Source of the DNA: Phoebastria nigripes
Taxonomy: Eukaryota > Chordata > Aves > Procellariiformes > Diomedeidae
Assembly: GCA_035582835.1 (NCBI GenBank)
Contig: JAYKAV010002975.1
Location: 1-64,000 of the forward strand
Direction of reading: 5' to 3'
DNA: 64,000 nt
Position numbers and translations under genes: made by a program. Of this stretch, positions 61,643 to 64,000 are shown piece by piece. How positions within the stretch are numbered: position 1 is the first letter of the stretch; each line of letters begins with the position of its first letter. The notes under the pieces are model-generated. The model searched no databases. It had not been told where the DNA came from and saw only the letters and a list, made by a program, of their open reading frames with translations.

Positions 61643-61743
61643 AATACCTGTATAAACCAGTGAATTATAAATAATTCACTGGTTTATAATTCAATTATAA
61701 CTATACTAATTCAATTATAAATACCTGTATAAACCAGTGAATT
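61643..61743. repeat. palindrome and direct-repeat cluster
   Basis: The 18-bp arms tataaaccagtgaattat (61651-61668) and ataattcactggtttata (61671-61688) pair perfectly around two bases. A 24-bp word beginning aatacctgtataaacc is present at 61643-61666 and again, identical, at 61720-61743. The 13-bp word aattcaattataa occurs at 61688-61700 and 61708-61720. The arrangement is what replication template switching would leave. Confidence 0.95.
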
Positions 61744-62417
61744 TTAAAGGAGAGTGATCCAGAAAGGATTACACTTACATCCAAGAGGATCCCAAAGGCT
61801 TGAAATCTTAGCACCAGACAAAGTGCAGACACCTAAGTGACGGAAACAAAGATGTTTTACTGTTAAACACTCTTCCTGTAACGAATCACTCACAAATCTT
61901 TCTCTGNCTAGGAAAAATATTTGTACTTCAATGACTACTTGTAGTAAATAAAATAATTTCATAGCAGTGAAATACATCCCAATGCAAATGAAGTATATAT
62001 TTATTCGATGTACCTTCTGTGTTACACTTCTGCAAAGTGATTAAACTGAAATACTGTTAATACTGTAGTGGTGGCATAACAGCAGCCAAGAAAGCCATTT
62101 ATTGCATTAGTCTTCCCCACCACTGTATGAAAAGCTTAGGTTTTGGAACACAGAAATCAATCATTTGGATCAAACTGGCTCTATCTTGTCCACTATCTGC
62201 TTTTGACAAAAAACAGCATCAGATATTTTCAGTGAAATAGATATGAACAACAGCAACAAGCATATTCTGCCTGTCATATGGTATCTACTAGCTCAGCTAA
62301 AAATACATAGTGCTAGGCTGTAAGGCTTTTCATTGATTGAAATAAATGGGTAGAATTACATAAATACAGTAATAACCTTATAGCTTTACACTTGTATTGC
62401 TCATTTTCCCTCTTGAG

Positions 62418-62600
62418 AGTTGCAAAACACTTTATAAACCCTGTAAGAGAGAAAACCTCAGCGTAACTTGGTAACTAAAAGTGCAGGAAAAGCATAGGGA
62501 GGTTTAGTGACTGGCCGACCATCCCATATCAACACTGTGACAGTGCCAAGAACAGAACACCAAGCTCCTAGCTTTAAATCTTCATTTTTAACTACTTGCT
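62418..62600 (-). mobile_element. ancient MIR-like core-SINE, antisense
   Basis: The plus strand reads ttgcaaaacactttataaacc, then agggaggtttagtgactgg, then ccatatcaacactgtgacagtgcc-like, then gaacagaacaccaagctcct. These stand in the order and spacing of the antisense MIR-type consensus ('gcaaagcactttacaaac ... gaggttaagtgacttgcccaaggtcacacagc...gtggcag...agaactcaggtctcct'). Strongly diverged, hence old. Confidence 0.6.
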
Positions 62601-62891
62601 GAGAAGTCTTCCTTACACATACCTTTAATTATATCACATCTCTGTTGGGTATAAAGTCAATACAAATCATTCCGATTTAAGCAGTTTGTGGTCTTGCTAA
62701 TGCAATTATGTCGTTGAATGATACCTTAATGAAAAGTGAAACTACCACAACATACTGAATCAATATCGTGTTGAATTCCTTTAAGATGTATGTTAGAGGG
62801 TAAATTTTCAACTCTTATTCATATGAGACCGCATGTTTAGCTGGGTCATACTAGTAGTTTGTCCTTGGTTGGATCAAATGGCAGTCTGTTC

Positions 62892-62912
62892 CACACACAC
62901 ACACACACACAC
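62892..62912. repeat. (CA)n microsatellite
   Basis: About ten uninterrupted CA units. Confidence 0.95.
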
Positions 62913-64000
62913 TGTTTCTTCCAATGCAAGTAAGTTGATCAAATATGCTTTACTCCACAGAAGCACAAAAAGCCTGGATGGAGAACCATGTCACTACTGG
63001 GATTCCCTTTGCAGAATCAGGCATGGGTGAGCTACCGCCCGAACAGTGCACAACTATTTATAAAGCCATAGCAACAGATCATTACACATACTGTTTTCTG
63101 TTTGAGAGTTTAAGGTTTTCAGCAGTGATATTCCTGAAGACATGTTTCTGTAAAGATTCAAGTGCTTTACTGAACTTGGATCCAAAATACAAAAAAAGAT
63201 GTAATTTGTACTAATGTTGGAAAAGCAGCAATTTTCATTTAAGTTTTAGAAATTAAATGCATATTTAGAAGAATATATTTTTTTAATCAAAACATGATTT
63301 TCTTGTAAATTTCCCAAAAGACTGCAGTCAACTAGGGAGACAGTCAGATTCTTTATTGAACCTTGCATCCTCTCAAAGGCAATCCCTCTTAAATGGCCAA
63401 AAATGATCTATTTACATATGTATCAGCAGGTGGTTTTCTTAAGGGTTTTTTTGCATGCCTAAGAATCCAGAATAACAAAGCCCTGCAATATAGAGTGTAA
63501 AACATCAAATGACACTATTATACATCAGTCTAGAATATTGAATATCATGATACTATCTCAGAAGTGCCTATTTTGCTGCTGTTAAATAGAACAGGGAAAG
63601 AATTTAATTTTTTTTTTCCCCACTCTTGTTTTCATAGTCTCTGTAGGTTTTGGGATCAGTCACCAGTCTGCCCAACTATCATGAGCTGCAGAAAGCAATT
63701 TTCTATTTGCTTCGTCCAAATAGTTGTTGGCAAACTATTTCATTTCTTCAGCTATTCAGTTCCCCCTCAGGACCAAAGGAAAGTCCTCATTTTTCTGCAC
63801 ACAGAGTTACCATAAAACAATCAATTAGTTTGTTTTCTCCAGAAACATAAGCCTTAAATTGTCTTAGAGCTATTTGACCACATTTTAATTAGTTTTTAAC
63901 TTGTGATGTGAGAATTTATGCTCTAGTTACACAGAATTATTGTTAGGTTGGGTTTTTTTGCAAATTAATCATGAATTTTTTCCTTGTGCATCATGTTTCT

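Larger units (their letters stand above)
61744..64000. other. AT-rich DNA to window end, without a recognised gene
   Basis: Apart from a SINE remnant (62.4-62.6 kb) and a CA repeat, nothing recognised. Frames of 65-89 codons (62833-63214, 63564-63850) overlap one another without domains. Confidence 0.45.

Noticed and set aside
1..64000. A novel multi-gene system, CRISPR array, tRNA or rRNA gene
   Set aside because: No regularly spaced short repeats with unique spacers, no complete tRNA cloverleaf, no rRNA words, and no adjacent intact genes were found on either strand.

Overview
This is vertebrate, almost certainly avian, nuclear DNA. The main evidence is the repeat content: many CR1 (chicken repeat 1) LINE fragments with typical CR1 3' tails, several much older CR1-like and L2-like LINE remnants, and one endogenous-retrovirus-type LTR element with an LTR of the kind common in bird genomes. 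The sequence is AT-rich with scattered single Ns and one 10-N gap, as in a draft short-read scaffold. I found no intact protein-coding gene, tRNA, rRNA or CRISPR array. Nearly all open frames are short, lack domains, and are interrupted by stops; those with recognisable similarity belong to transposable elements. The window is best read as a gene-poor intergenic or long intronic region.

Layout. 1-10 kb: a truncated CR1 at the left edge, an old CR1 trace, a pair of about 115-bp direct repeats 1.38 kb apart (2.03 and 3.41 kb), a short antisense CR1 tail (4.57 kb), an ancient LINE 3' end (5.94-6.09 kb), an unidentified decayed minus-strand coding-like stretch (7.2-8.25 kb), and a decayed CR1 reverse transcriptase (9.3-10.0 kb) that abuts an unusual GC-rich block (10.02-10.34 kb). 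10-33 kb: mostly anonymous AT-rich DNA with an assembly gap (13.30 kb), a CR1 3' end with a TATTC tail (15.8-16.1 kb), a possible tRNA-derived SINE (16.7 kb), an ancient RT remnant (18.5 kb), a hairpin-forming tandem repeat (27.0 kb) and a coding-like segment after a good splice acceptor (28.6 kb).

33.3-35.2 kb holds the most structured object: a 1.9-kb non-coding LTR element flanked by a 5-bp target duplication (CTAGT). It has a complete 595-bp 3' LTR, only a stub of the 5' LTR, and an internal region made largely of about 13 degenerate copies of a roughly 48-bp unit. 36-54 kb: ancient antisense CR1-like pieces (36.9, 46.0, 49.2 kb), an antisense L2-like RT C-terminus (49.7-50.3 kb), and two longer CR1 copies of one subfamily in opposite orientation (41.6-42.3 kb minus, 51.9-53.2 kb plus). 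54-64 kb: anonymous AT-rich DNA with an exon-like 132-bp segment (57.24 kb), a palindrome plus direct-repeat cluster (61.64-61.74 kb) and an antisense core-SINE remnant (62.4-62.6 kb).

No set of genes working together is visible, and I see no evidence for a novel multi-gene system. The items most worth checking are the LTR element with its internal minisatellite, the GC-rich block, the paired repeats at 2.0/3.4 kb, and the unexplained coding-like segments at 7.2-8.25, 28.6 and 57.2 kb. All family assignments rest on memory of repeat consensus sequences and need a repeat-library search.
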